The notes: generated by a model from the letters alone, not told the origin. DNA of 26,941 bases from an uncultured Clostridia bacterium (GCA_946540675.1 CAMNIW010000005.1:1-26941), one strand, 5' to 3'. Positions 14,717 through 24,148 are shown, counted from the stretch's first letter. Numbers and translations: made by a program.

Positions 14717-15975
14717 TCTACGATAAAAACGTTTTAACCGAAATATCCGCCGAGACCGAAAAGAAAATATCTTCCGAGTTCCCGTATTTTTCTTACGCGA
14801 TAGGCGTGCTCGAAAAGGAGTATACGGATACCGTCGGCGGCATATCCACGGACGGACGGAAAATATACGCCGATCCCGCATATATTCTCTCGCTCGCGGC
14901 AAAGAGCGGAGTTTCCGGAACGGAAACGGCGTATATGCATATCCTTTTACACAACGTGCTTTTGCACACTTTCCGCTCGGACGGAAGCGAAGAGTACGAT
15001 CTCGCCGCCGATATATGCGTGTTTTACCTTACCGACAATATGAACCTGACCTTCGGCGAAAAGGGAGATATAGTAAAGCGGAAATCGGTGTATAGGTCGA
15101 TAAACGGCAAATACGGGCTTATAAACCTGCAATCGGCGAAGAGTTTTGCGCAGGGGCTTTCCAAAGCGGAGTTTCTCGCGGAGAAAAAACTGTTTACCCT
15201 TTGCGACCACTCGCCGTGGAAGAAAAAGAGCGGCGAAAACGGCGGCGAAAGCGTCCCCGAAAGCGGCGACGACGGCGCGGAAGAAATGTGGATAAGCATA
15301 GCCGTTTCGGCTTCGCCCGCGATAGGAGAAGAAGACGCCGACCTTAAAAGGGCGGTCGGCGCGATCGCCGAGAGCAGGAGCGATTACAGGCGGTTTTTAA
15401 GGAAGTTCATAAAGATGCGCGAGCGGATAAAGTCCAGCGACGAAGAGTTCGACTACGTGTTTTACACCTACGGGCTTACGCTGTACAAAAATATGCCGCT
15501 CGTCGAAAATCTCGAATACCGTCAGGACGTCGAAGTTTCGGACGTCATAGTCGCGATAGACACGTCGGGCAGCACGCAGGGCGAGCCGGTCATGAGATTT
15601 TTGTCCGAGATATACGCTATGATAAAGCAGGCGGGCGAAACGTCGGAAAGACTGCGTATGCGCGTTATACAGTGCGACGACAAGATCCGCTCGGAAGAAG
15701 TGATAGACGGCGGCTTTTCGTTTGAAAAGTATATGTCGGGGTTCGGTTTGTCGGGCGGCGGCGGAACGGATTTCCGTCCCGTGTTCGACAGGGCGACCAG
15801 ACTTATAAAAGAAGGCGTAAAGATAAGGGGGCTTATCTATTTCACCGACGGGCTCGGCATTTTCCCGAAAGAGAACCCCCCGTACAGGTCGTGTTTCGCG
15901 ATATACGGCAACGCGGACAACGTAAACGTTCCTTATTTTTCTTATAAACTCAAAATTCCCAAGGAGACCATCTGA
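14713..15975 (+). CDS. VWA-like protein with degenerate metallopeptidase domain (DUF2201 type)
   Basis: The 420-aa protein has two parts. Residues about 10-165 resemble the putative metallopeptidase domain that precedes DUF2201. The expected HExxH helix reads HILLH (76-80) with a further His85, and EYDLAADICV (94-103) follows. The catalytic Glu is replaced by Ile, so protease activity is doubtful. After an acidic linker (about 172-192), residues 275-415 form a von Willebrand A-like domain with a metal-ion adhesion site: DTSGS (283-287), the Thr in GGGTDF (349-354) and FTDG (377-380). VWA proteins commonly work with MoxR ATPases, and the MoxR gene starts at the last base of this gene's stop. 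The start overlaps the solenoid gene by 4 nt. A cytoplasmic location is likely. Confidence 0.88.
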   Translation: MIYDKNVLTEISAETEKKISSEFPYFSYAIGVLEKEYTDTVGGISTDGRKIYADPAYILSLAAKSGVSGTETAYMHILLHNVLLHTFRSDGSEEYDLAADICVFYLTDNMNLTFGEKGDIVKRKSVYRSINGKYGLINLQSAKSFAQGLSKAEFLAEKKLFTLCDHSPWKKKSGENGGESVPESGDDGAEEMWISIAVSASPAIGEEDADLKRAVGAIAESRSDYRRFLRKFIKMRERIKSSDEEFDYVFYTYGLTLYKNMPLVENLEYRQDVEVSDVIVAIDTSGSTQGEPVMRFLSEIYAMIKQAGETSERLRMRVIQCDDKIRSEEVIDGGFSFEKYMSGFGLSGGGGTDFRPVFDRATRLIKEGVKIRGLIYFTDGLGIFPKENPPYRSCFAIYGNADNVNVPYFSYKLKIPKETI

Positions 15976-17408
15976 TGAACATATTAGAAGCCAAAAGAGA
16001 GATAGCCAACACCGTAAGGATATACCTTGACAAGGACGAACACGGCGAATACGTCATACCGATAGAACGCCAGCGCCCCGTTTTGCTTATCGGCGCGCCG
16101 GGGATAGGCAAGACGGCGATAATGTCGAGCATAGCGAGCGAACTCGGCGTCGGGTATCTCGGATATACGATAACGCACCATACCCGTCAGTCGGCGATAG
16201 GACTTCCGTTTATAACGCAGAAGGAATACGGCGGCAAGACGTATTCGGTAACAGAGTACACTATGAGCGAGATAGTCGCGGAAGTGTACGAAGCGATAGA
16301 AAAGCAGGGGAAGAAGGAAGGCATACTGTTTATCGACGAGATAAACTGCGTTTCCGAAACTCTCGCCCCAGCAATGCTCGAACTTTTGCAGCACAAGAAA
16401 TTCGGACCGCACAGGATCCCCGACGGCTGGATACTCACGGCGGCGGGCAATCCCGAAGAATACAACAAGTCGGTAAACGAACTCGATATGGTCACTCTCG
16501 ACAGGGTCAAGAAGATAGAAGTCGAACCCGACTACGAAGCGTTCAAGACGTACGCCAAAAACAACGGCATACACGAGAGCGTGCTTTGCTTCATATCCCT
16601 TTTCACGCAGTATCTTTTCAAGGCGGAAAAGACCGAGAGCGGCTTTTCGTTCGTCACTCCGAGAGGCTGGGAAGATCTTTCTTCGGCGATATACGAATAC
16701 GAGAAAATGGATATCCCCGTAACTCTCACCTTTATTTCCGAATACGTTCAGAACGCTTCCGCGGCGGCGGAGTTTTACAGGTATTACAAAGCGTTCTCGA
16801 AGTACGGCGACGCTTTTTCGGGCGACGCGATAGAAAACGGCGAAGTCGAAAAGATAGATTTGTCGACCGCGAAATTCGAAGAGAGATTTACCGTTTCCGA
16901 ACTCATACGTTCCAAGGTCAACAAGACCGCGGAAAAGGCGATGGCAAAGATAAACGCTTCCGAATATATGCGGGAAAAGATAAAGCGTGCCGAAAAAGAA
17001 GGCGACAGGGTTTACGCCAAGGCGACCGACGAAAAACTCGGCGAGATAACTTCGGGCAAGTACGGGAGATTCGAAAAGTCGGCGTATAAGACGGTTATCT
17101 CTATATTCAGCGGCGACGACGTAAAGGGCGAAGCCGCGAAATACGAGACGGAAACCGACGAATACGCCAAGAAATGCGTGGGAAGGATAGAGAATCTTTT
17201 AAGATTCGGCGAGCGTTCGCTCGGAAAGGGACAGGAACTCACTTCCGCGGTCACCGGTATGCTCGAAAGCGGCAACTTCGTGTCGCTGATAACGCGTTAC
17301 GATTGTCCCGACTTTTACAGGATAAACTCCGAACTTCTGATAGACGGCGCGGACGACAGGATAAAGGCTCTCGCCAAAAAGGCGCTCGGAGACAAGGACG
17401 GCAAATGA
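15975..17408 (+). CDS. MoxR-type AAA+ ATPase
   Basis: The 477-aa cytoplasmic protein has its AAA+ domain at about residues 30-260: Walker A GAPGIGKT (40-47), Walker B ILFIDEIN (117-124), sensor 1 TAAGNP (155-160) with Asn159, and an arginine finger candidate in TLDRVKK (174-180). MoxR ATPases act as chaperone-like partners of VWA proteins, inserting cofactors or remodelling complexes. The C-terminal 200 residues are helical and charged and less conserved. AAGGAG (15961-15966) precedes the ATG, which overlaps the VWA stop as TGATG. The gene's own stop overlaps the ABC exporter start as ATGA. The pairing with the VWA gene supports the assignment; the substrate is unknown. Confidence 0.9.
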   Translation: MNILEAKREIANTVRIYLDKDEHGEYVIPIERQRPVLLIGAPGIGKTAIMSSIASELGVGYLGYTITHHTRQSAIGLPFITQKEYGGKTYSVTEYTMSEIVAEVYEAIEKQGKKEGILFIDEINCVSETLAPAMLELLQHKKFGPHRIPDGWILTAAGNPEEYNKSVNELDMVTLDRVKKIEVEPDYEAFKTYAKNNGIHESVLCFISLFTQYLFKAEKTESGFSFVTPRGWEDLSSAIYEYEKMDIPVTLTFISEYVQNASAAAEFYRYYKAFSKYGDAFSGDAIENGEVEKIDLSTAKFEERFTVSELIRSKVNKTAEKAMAKINASEYMREKIKRAEKEGDRVYAKATDEKLGEITSGKYGRFEKSAYKTVISIFSGDDVKGEAAKYETETDEYAKKCVGRIENLLRFGERSLGKGQELTSAVTGMLESGNFVSLITRYDCPDFYRINSELLIDGADDRIKALAKKALGDKDGK

Positions 17409-19114
17409 AAATACTCGCGTCAAAACTTAAACGGTACAGGGCGGCGGCTTTTCTCGCGCCGACTTTCAAACTGCTGGAAGCCGCGCTCGAACTCCTTATC
17501 CCGCTGTTTGTAAGCGACATAATCGACAGGGGCATAAACGGCGGAGTTAAAGAAGTCGTCTATATAGACGCGGCGATAATGGTCGCGCTCGGACTTTTGG
17601 GTCTCGGGTTTTCCGTTGTAGGACAGTACTTCTCGGCAAAGACCGCTACGGGCTTTTCGGCGGAAGTGAGAAAGAGCGTATACGACAAACTTCTCGCATA
17701 CCCCCCCGAAACGACCGACAAGATGGGCGTTTCCGCGATGATAACGCGTATGACCAGCGACGTAAGCAGGATGCAGACGGGGATCAATCTCGCGTTAAGG
17801 CTTTTGCTCCGTTCGCCGTTCGTGGTGTTCGGCGCGCTCGTCGCGGCGATGATCATAGATCTTAAAGCGGCGCTCGTCTTTGCGGCGATCATACTCGTAC
17901 TCGGCATAATAGTCGGACTCATAATGGGGGCGACTCTCCCCAAATACGTCGAAGCGCAAAGGCGGCTCGACGACGTTTCTCTTTCCGCTCGGGAAAATCT
18001 GACGGGGGTAAGGGTGATACGCGCGTTCGGTGCGGAAGACGACGAGATAAAGGAGTATCGGAAAAAGACCGCCGCGCTCGAAAAATTCCAGAACTTCACG
18101 GGCAGGATATCGGCTCTTTTGAATCCGCTCACGCTGACGGCGGTAAACTTCGCCGTAATACTGCTTTTATACGTCGGCGCGATAAGGGTGAACGCGGGCG
18201 CGCTTTCGCAAGGGCAGGTCGTGGCTCTTTACGACTATATGTCGCAGATACTTATAGAACTCGTCAAACTCGCAAATCTCGCCGTTACCGTTTCCAAAGC
18301 TCTCGCCTGCGGACGGAGAGTGGAAGAAGTACTCGAAAAGGATTCGTCGTACGTAAAAGCAGGCGGCGACGAAAAAAGCGACTCGTTTATAGAATTCCGT
18401 AACGTTTCGCTTCGTTACGGCGACGGCGGAAACAGCCTTTCGGACATAAATTTAAGCATAGAAAAAGGTCAGACGATAGGGGTGATCGGCGGCACGGGCA
18501 GCGGAAAAACGTCGCTCGTAAGCCTTATACCGAGATTTTACGACGCGAGCGAAGGGACGTTGTTTATCGACGGCAAGGACGTCAGGTCTTACGACGTGGC
18601 GGACGTTCGCGAAAAAGTCGGGATAGTCCTTCAAAGACCCGCGGTCTTTTCGGGCACGATAAGGAGCAACGTCCTTCTCGGAAAACCCGACGCCGACGAA
18701 GAAGAGATATGGCAGGCGATAGACGCGGCTCAGGCGCGCGACGTCGCGGAAGCCAAAGGCGGCTTGGACGGAGAGATAGCCCAGCGCGGCAAAAATCTTT
18801 CCGGCGGACAAAAACAAAGGCTTTGCATCGCTCGGGCTCTCGTCAAAAAACCGGAGATACTTATACTCGACGACTCTTCGTCGGCGCTCGACTACGCCAC
18901 CGATTTAAGGCTTCGTCGGGCTATAAAGGCACTCGATTACTCTCCGACGGTGATAATAGTTTCGCAGCGCGCGTCTTCGGTCGCGGGCGCGGATAAAATA
19001 ATCGTTCTGGACGAAGGAAGGGCGGTCGGGATCGGTACCGACGAACAACTTTCTTCTTCCTGCGAAGTTTACGCCGAGATAAAACGTTCTCAGCAAAAGG
19101 AGAGCGGACTATGA
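17405..19114 (+). CDS. ABC exporter half-transporter, subunit with degenerate ATP site
   Basis: The 569-aa protein fuses a six-helix membrane domain (about 15-300) to a nucleotide-binding domain. Walker A is GGTGSGKT (362-369), the signature is LSGGQ (465-469), the Walker B end is ILILDD (485-490) and the switch loop is VSQR (519-522). The catalytic Glu after Walker B is Asp490 and the switch His is Gln521. This is the pattern of the degenerate-site subunit in heterodimeric exporters such as TM287/288 or LmrCD. It pairs with the next gene, which it overlaps by 4 nt. The ATG at 17405 overlaps the MoxR stop; upstream in-frame codons lie inside the MoxR gene and are rejected. The substrate may be a drug, lipid or peptide and cannot be deduced. 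Confidence 0.92.
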   Translation: MKILASKLKRYRAAAFLAPTFKLLEAALELLIPLFVSDIIDRGINGGVKEVVYIDAAIMVALGLLGLGFSVVGQYFSAKTATGFSAEVRKSVYDKLLAYPPETTDKMGVSAMITRMTSDVSRMQTGINLALRLLLRSPFVVFGALVAAMIIDLKAALVFAAIILVLGIIVGLIMGATLPKYVEAQRRLDDVSLSARENLTGVRVIRAFGAEDDEIKEYRKKTAALEKFQNFTGRISALLNPLTLTAVNFAVILLLYVGAIRVNAGALSQGQVVALYDYMSQILIELVKLANLAVTVSKALACGRRVEEVLEKDSSYVKAGGDEKSDSFIEFRNVSLRYGDGGNSLSDINLSIEKGQTIGVIGGTGSGKTSLVSLIPRFYDASEGTLFIDGKDVRSYDVADVREKVGIVLQRPAVFSGTIRSNVLLGKPDADEEEIWQAIDAAQARDVAEAKGGLDGEIAQRGKNLSGGQKQRLCIARALVKKPEILILDDSSSALDYATDLRLRRAIKALDYSPTVIIVSQRASSVAGADKIIVLDEGRAVGIGTDEQLSSSCEVYAEIKRSQQKESGL

Positions 19115-20865
19115 AAAGGCGTAACGGTAAAACGGGAGCAATAATGAGAGTCTGGCGATACGTCGACAACTACCGCGCCGCATTCGTGCTTTCGCTTGCG
19201 TGTTCGGCGGTGTTCGTGGGGGCTTCGCTCTACCTTCCGATACTTTTCGGCAGGGCTGCCGATATGATAACGGGCAAGGATTCGGTAGACTTTAGCGGAC
19301 TCTTCGGCATATTCGTAAAAGCGGCGGTCTTCGCGGCGATAGCGGGGGTTTCGCAGTGGGCGGCGGAAAGCCTTTGCATAAGGATAGCCGACGGCGTGAC
19401 GAGACGCATAAGAAACGACGCGTTTTCGCGCCTTTCGCGCGTGCCGCTCTCCGAGATAGACCGCAGACCCGTCGGGGATATACTCAGCGTGGAGATAGGC
19501 GACGCGGACAGACTTTCGGACGGGCTTTTGCTCGGCTTTTCGAGATTCTTTACGGGCATACTCACGATAGTCGGTACGCTCGTGTGTATGATAATCATTA
19601 ACCCCGTGATAGCGGCGGCGGTGGCGGTGTTGACCCCCGTATCGCTCTTCACGGCGAAGTTCATCGCGGGGAGAACGTATAAGCATTTCGGCAGGCAAGC
19701 CGAGATAACGGGCGAGCAGTCGGCGATAATAGACGAAACTCTCGGCAATCTCGCTGCGGTAAAGGCGTATAACGCCGAAAGCAGGTTTTCTTCCGACTTC
19801 GGAGAAATAAACGAACGGCTTAAAGACAGTTCTTTCAAGGCGATATTCTTTTCTTCGCTGACCAACCCGACGACGCGCTTTATCAACGCCTGCGTGTATG
19901 CGGCGGTCGCGTTTTTCGGCGCGCTCCTTGCCGTAAACGGAGCCGCGGGCGCGCTCGCGGTGACGGCGGGATCGCTTCTCGCCCTTTTGAGTTACGCCAA
20001 CAAGTACACCAAGCCTTTCAACGAGATATCCGAAGTGATGGCCGAACTGTCGGGGGCTAAGGCGTGCGCGGAAAGGCTGTTTAAGATAATAGACGCAAAG
20101 GAAGAGACCGACGCGGAAGGCGCGGAAGAATTCGTCCCGTCGAAAGGCGACGTAAGGATAGAAGGCGTAGGGTTTTCTTACGATAAGTCGCGGCCGCTGA
20201 TAAAGGGATTCGATCTCGACGTAAAGAGCGGTCAGAAAATAGCGATAGTGGGTCCCACGGGTTGCGGAAAAACGACGTTTATCAACCTGTTGATGCGTTT
20301 TTACGACGTTGACGAAGGGAAAATAACGGTCGACGGCAAGGATATAAAAGGCGTTAAACGCAAGGCTTTAAGGGCGTGTTACGGAATGGTTTTGCAAGAC
20401 GCCTGGATAAGGAAAGCCAGCGTAAAAGACAATATAAAGATAGGCAAAAAGGACGCTTCGGACAGCGAAGTGGAAGAAGCGGCAAGGCTCGCCAGAGCGG
20501 ACGGATTCATAAAGCGTTTGCCTTTCGGCTACGACACCGTGATAAGCGAAGACGGGCTTTCGGAAGGACAAAAACAACTTTTATCTATAGCGCGCGTCAT
20601 GCTTTGTCTTCCGCCGATGATAATTCTCGACGAAGCGACTTCTTCGATAGACACTCGCACCGAGATAAAGATACAGCAGGCGTTCGACGGGCTTACTGAA
20701 GGCAAGACTTCGTTTATAGTGGCGCACAGGCTGTCCACGATAGTTTCGGCGGACGTGATACTCGTTATGAACGCGGGCAACGTCATAGAACAGGGAACAC
20801 ACTCCGAACTTATGGAGAAAAAGGGTTTTTACTACGATCTGTACAACAGTCAGTTCAAAAACTGA
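19111..20865 (+). CDS. ABC exporter half-transporter, subunit with canonical Walker B and switch His
   Basis: The 584-aa partner has a membrane domain at about residues 20-310 and a nucleotide-binding domain with Walker A GPTGCGKTT (381-389), signature LSEGQ (483-487), Walker B IILDEATSS (504-512) with catalytic Glu508, and switch His539 in VAHR. The signature carries Glu in place of the first Gly. In a heterodimer this LSEGQ faces the degenerate Walker motifs of the preceding subunit, while the preceding subunit's normal LSGGQ faces this subunit's intact Glu and His. The two genes therefore complement each other exactly. AAAGGAG (19096-19102) lies 8 nt before the ATG. The gene ends 12 nt before the DAHP synthase gene. 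Confidence 0.93.
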   Translation: MKRRNGKTGAIMRVWRYVDNYRAAFVLSLACSAVFVGASLYLPILFGRAADMITGKDSVDFSGLFGIFVKAAVFAAIAGVSQWAAESLCIRIADGVTRRIRNDAFSRLSRVPLSEIDRRPVGDILSVEIGDADRLSDGLLLGFSRFFTGILTIVGTLVCMIIINPVIAAAVAVLTPVSLFTAKFIAGRTYKHFGRQAEITGEQSAIIDETLGNLAAVKAYNAESRFSSDFGEINERLKDSSFKAIFFSSLTNPTTRFINACVYAAVAFFGALLAVNGAAGALAVTAGSLLALLSYANKYTKPFNEISEVMAELSGAKACAERLFKIIDAKEETDAEGAEEFVPSKGDVRIEGVGFSYDKSRPLIKGFDLDVKSGQKIAIVGPTGCGKTTFINLLMRFYDVDEGKITVDGKDIKGVKRKALRACYGMVLQDAWIRKASVKDNIKIGKKDASDSEVEEAARLARADGFIKRLPFGYDTVISEDGLSEGQKQLLSIARVMLCLPPMIILDEATSSIDTRTEIKIQQAFDGLTEGKTSFIVAHRLSTIVSADVILVMNAGNVIEQGTHSELMEKKGFYYDLYNSQFKN

Positions 20866-20877
20866 AAGGAAAAAACG

Positions 20878-21888
20878 ATGATAATTTTACTTAAAAAGGG
20901 ATACAACAGGGAAGAACTCGACGAACTCGTCGGATTTATCAACGGTCAGGGACTTACCGCTGACATCTCGGCGGGAAGAAAAGCGACGATAGTCGGCGTT
21001 ATAGGCGACACGTCGAAACTCGATATAGACCGCATAAAGGCGATGAAGATAGTCGAAACGGCTCAAAGGGTACAGGAGCCGTATAAACTCGCGAGCAGGA
21101 AATTTCACCCGAAAAACACGGTGGTAGACGTTTGCGGAAGGAAGTTCGGAGAGAAGTTCCAGATAATCGCGGGGCCGTGTTCGATAGAGAGCGGCAAGCA
21201 GATAACCGACATCGCCAAAGCGGTGAAAAAAGCGGGCGCCACCGCTCTTCGCGGCGGCGCGTTCAAGCCGAGAACTTCGCCTTACGCCTTTCAGGGCATG
21301 AGAGAAGACGGGCTCCCTTTCCTTGTCGAAGCCAAAAGGCAAACGGGACTTCCCATCGTCTCCGAGATAATGGACGCGAGAGATCTCGACAAATTCAAAG
21401 ACGTGGACGTCTTGCAGATAGGGGCGAGAAATATGCAGAACTTCGAACTTCTTAAAGCCGTCGGCAAGACGGATAAGCCCGTCCTTATAAAGCGCGGATT
21501 CGCCAACACGATAGAAGAGTGGCTTTTAAGCGCCGAATACGTCCTTTCCGGCGGCAACAAAAACGTCATACTTTGCGAAAGGGGCATACGTACCTTTGAA
21601 ACCGCGACCAAAAACACGCTCGACATATCCGCGGTGCCCGTAATAAAGGAGAAGAGCCATCTCCCCGTGATAGTCGATCCGAGCCACGCGACGGGCAGTT
21701 CTTCGCTCGTTCTTCCCATGGCTCTCGCCGCGGCGGCGGCAGGCGCGGACGGCGTTATGCTCGAAGTGCACGATTCCCCCGAAGACGCGTTGAGCGACGG
21801 ACTTCAGGCTCAGAGTTTTTCGGAGTTCGGTAAGACCGTAAGGGAACTGCATAAAGTTCTCAAAGCGATCGGGAGAGAAACGGAGTAA
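20878..21888 (+). CDS. aroF: 3-deoxy-7-phosphoheptulonate (DAHP) synthase, type I-beta
   Basis: The 336-aa enzyme condenses phosphoenolpyruvate and erythrose 4-phosphate, the entry step of the shikimate pathway. Residues 1-66 form a ferredoxin-like regulatory domain, as in Thermotoga-type DAHP synthases where Tyr or Phe binds; feedback control is thus likely. The barrel begins near residue 94 with the metal cysteine in AGPCSIES (98-105), followed by RGGAFKPRTSPYAFQG, IGARNMQNF, LIKRG and VIVDPSHATG, all diagnostic. AAAGGA (20865-20870) lies 7 nt before the ATG. It opens the aro block of the operon, 12 nt after the ABC exporter, with no terminator between. The symbol aroF follows use in Gram-positive annotations. 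Confidence 0.95.
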   Translation: MIILLKKGYNREELDELVGFINGQGLTADISAGRKATIVGVIGDTSKLDIDRIKAMKIVETAQRVQEPYKLASRKFHPKNTVVDVCGRKFGEKFQIIAGPCSIESGKQITDIAKAVKKAGATALRGGAFKPRTSPYAFQGMREDGLPFLVEAKRQTGLPIVSEIMDARDLDKFKDVDVLQIGARNMQNFELLKAVGKTDKPVLIKRGFANTIEEWLLSAEYVLSGGNKNVILCERGIRTFETATKNTLDISAVPVIKEKSHLPVIVDPSHATGSSSLVLPMALAAAAAGADGVMLEVHDSPEDALSDGLQAQSFSEFGKTVRELHKVLKAIGRETE

Positions 21889-21890
21889 AT

Positions 21891-22910
21891 ATGAAGAAGA
21901 TGACCGTAAACGCGGCGAAGCCTTACGCCGTCTTCGTAAAAAGCGGATTTTCGGGGCTTAAAGCCGAAGCCGAAAAAACGGCTCCGCGAGCGCTGGCCGT
22001 ATACGACGAGACGACTTACGCCCTTTTTTCCGAAGATATAAAAAGAGAACTCGGCGGATACGTCTTTGCCGAATACGTATTCCCTTCGGGGGAACGGGCA
22101 AAGGCTTTCGGCGAGATAGAAAAGGCGCTCGGTTTTTTTGCCGAAAAGGGATTGAACCGCGGCGACGCGGTGATGGCGATAGGCGGCGGAGCGACGGGGG
22201 ACGCGGCAGGGTTCGCTTCTTCGGTATATATGCGCGGAACGCGGTTTATCGACTGTCCGACGACCGTCCTTTCCGCCGTCGATTCGTGCGTGGGCGGTAA
22301 GACCGCGGTCGACTTCGGCGGATATAAAAATCTCGTCGGTACGTTTTACGATCCCGACGCCGTGTTTATAAACACAGCGTGCTTTAAGAGCCTTCCCGAA
22401 AGAGAGATAAGAAGCGGCAGGGGCGAAATGCTGAAATACGCCTTTTTGAGCCGCGAAGCGTCAGCCGAAGACTTGTCGGGCGAAATATGCGAAGAGACGG
22501 TGCTTAAGTGCCTTGAAATAAAAAAGAGATTCGTCGAAGAAGACCCGTTCGACAGGGGGCAAAGGAAAAAACTCAATCTCGGGCACACGATCGGGCACGC
22601 GATAGAGAGCGCGTCGGGTTTTTCGCTCTCGCACGGGGAGTGCGTCGCCATGGGAATATCGGCGATAATCGACCTATCAGCCGACTTTTACGGTTTAAGC
22701 GAGTATAAAACGCGCGAGATGAAATCGCTCGTTAAAAAGTTCGGGTTCGGGGATAAGATACCCTTCGGGAAAGAAGAAACGGCAAAGGCGATACGCCTTG
22801 ACAAGAAGAGTTCTTGTCGTAATATCGACGTCGCGCTCATACGGGACATAGGCGACGCGGAGATAGTCACGCTGCCTTTGGAAGAATTTATAGGGAGATT
22901 GAAATGGTAA
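21891..22910 (+). CDS. aroB: 3-dehydroquinate synthase
   Basis: The 339-aa NAD- and metal-dependent enzyme converts DAHP to 3-dehydroquinate. The nucleotide-binding stretch GGGATGDAAGF (98-108) and DSCVGGKTAVDFGGYKNLVG (131-150) are standard. The metal ligands are visible as Glu179 in GRGEMLKYA, His232 in LGHTIGHAIES and His248 in SHGECVAMG. It is slightly short for the family but has all active-site elements. It starts 2 nt after the DAHP synthase stop with CGGAG upstream, and overlaps aroA by 7 nt. Function is certain at family level. Confidence 0.96.
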   Translation: MKKMTVNAAKPYAVFVKSGFSGLKAEAEKTAPRALAVYDETTYALFSEDIKRELGGYVFAEYVFPSGERAKAFGEIEKALGFFAEKGLNRGDAVMAIGGGATGDAAGFASSVYMRGTRFIDCPTTVLSAVDSCVGGKTAVDFGGYKNLVGTFYDPDAVFINTACFKSLPEREIRSGRGEMLKYAFLSREASAEDLSGEICEETVLKCLEIKKRFVEEDPFDRGQRKKLNLGHTIGHAIESASGFSLSHGECVAMGISAIIDLSADFYGLSEYKTREMKSLVKKFGFGDKIPFGKEETAKAIRLDKKSSCRNIDVALIRDIGDAEIVTLPLEEFIGRLKW

Positions 22911-24148
22911 TAAAGGTCAAGCCGTCCGAAATATCGGGCAGGATAACCGCGCCGCCGTCAAAGTCGGAAGCGCACAGAAAAATAATTCTCGCCGCCCTGT
23001 CGAAGGGGGTTACCGGAATAGTCGGAGCGGGACTTTCCGCCGACGAAAGGGCGACCCTTTTATGCGTCGAAAAACTCGGCGCGACGGTATGCGAAAAGGA
23101 CGGCAAACTGACGATAGAAGGAATAAAGAGAGTTCCCGATTACGTTCGTTTTTACGCGGGCGAGAGCGGTGCGACTCTCCGCTTTATTATGCCCGTAGCG
23201 GCGGCTCTCGGAGCGGACGCCGAATACACGGGCGCGGAAAGGCTGTTCGCCCGTCCGCAGGAACAACTCGTCGACGTCCTTTTGTCGCACGGAATGCTCA
23301 GAAGCGGACTCGAACTGTACGGAAAACTCAAAGGCGGAAAATTCGAAGTGGACGGAAGCGTCAGTTCGCAGTATATAAGCGGACTTTTGCTCGCCTGTCC
23401 GCTGCTTAAAGAAGATTCGGAGATAACCGTCGTCGGGAAGTCTGTCAGCGCCGATTACGTGGCGATGACCGTCGCGGCGATGAAGGAATTCGGAATGCCT
23501 TGCGAGAACGTCGGTCGGACTTATTATATAAAAGGCGGCTCGGAATATAAGACCGCCGGCAAATATTTTATCCGCGGAGACTGGTCGGGTGCGGCCGCGC
23601 CGCTCGTCATGGGCGCGCTTGGCGGCAAAGTCACCGTTTCGGGGATAGAGAAAGATTCTTTGCAGGGCGACAGGGCGATAACGGAAATTCTCGCCGCGGC
23701 GGGCGCGAAAGTCGTGAAAAACGAAAATTCGACTACCGTTTCGGGCGGCAGACTCAGGGCGTTTCAGGCGAACGTCGAAAACTGCATAGATCTCGCTCCG
23801 TCGCTCGCCGTGGTCGCGGCGTATGCTCAGGGCGTAAGCACTCTTTTCGGAACGGACAGGTTGAGATATAAAGAAAGCGACAGAGAAAAGGGTATATGCG
23901 AAATGCTCGCCGCCGCAGGTATCCGTTGCGAGACGGGGAGCGACAGTATAACGATAGTCGGCGGCAGACCGAAAGGCGCAAGATTTTCGGGAAACGGAGA
24001 TCACCGTATGGTGATGGCGGAAACGGCTCTCGCGTTGTTTGCGGAAGGCGACAGCGAGATAACCTGCGCGGAAGCGGTGGAAAAATCCTATCCCGCGTTT
24101 TTCGACGACGTAAAGAAACTCGGGGGAAAGATAAGTGCCGATATATAA
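22904..24148 (+). CDS. aroA: 3-phosphoshikimate 1-carboxyvinyltransferase (EPSP synthase)
   Basis: The 414-aa enzyme joins shikimate 3-phosphate with phosphoenolpyruvate. Active-site motifs are PPSKSEAHR (17-25, Lys20), GESGATLRF (86-94), DGSVSSQYISGLL, LRYKESDR and DHRMVMAETAL, with EKSYPAFFDD near the end. The GESGATLRF loop differs from the GNAGTAMRP of the E. coli enzyme, with Ala for Thr97 and Phe for Pro101; this form resembles other Firmicutes enzymes. It overlaps aroB by 7 nt and aroC by 14 nt. All sequence blocks are intact, so activity is expected. Confidence 0.95.
   Translation: MVIKVKPSEISGRITAPPSKSEAHRKIILAALSKGVTGIVGAGLSADERATLLCVEKLGATVCEKDGKLTIEGIKRVPDYVRFYAGESGATLRFIMPVAAALGADAEYTGAERLFARPQEQLVDVLLSHGMLRSGLELYGKLKGGKFEVDGSVSSQYISGLLLACPLLKEDSEITVVGKSVSADYVAMTVAAMKEFGMPCENVGRTYYIKGGSEYKTAGKYFIRGDWSGAAAPLVMGALGGKVTVSGIEKDSLQGDRAITEILAAAGAKVVKNENSTTVSGGRLRAFQANVENCIDLAPSLAVVAAYAQGVSTLFGTDRLRYKESDREKGICEMLAAAGIRCETGSDSITIVGGRPKGARFSGNGDHRMVMAETALALFAEGDSEITCAEAVEKSYPAFFDDVKKLGGKISADI

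Noticed and set aside
17174..17404. Extension of the first ABC subunit into the MoxR gene
   Set aside because: The added residues are Arg-rich out-of-frame translation of MoxR. The ATGA overlap at 17405 gives the normal exporter N-terminus.
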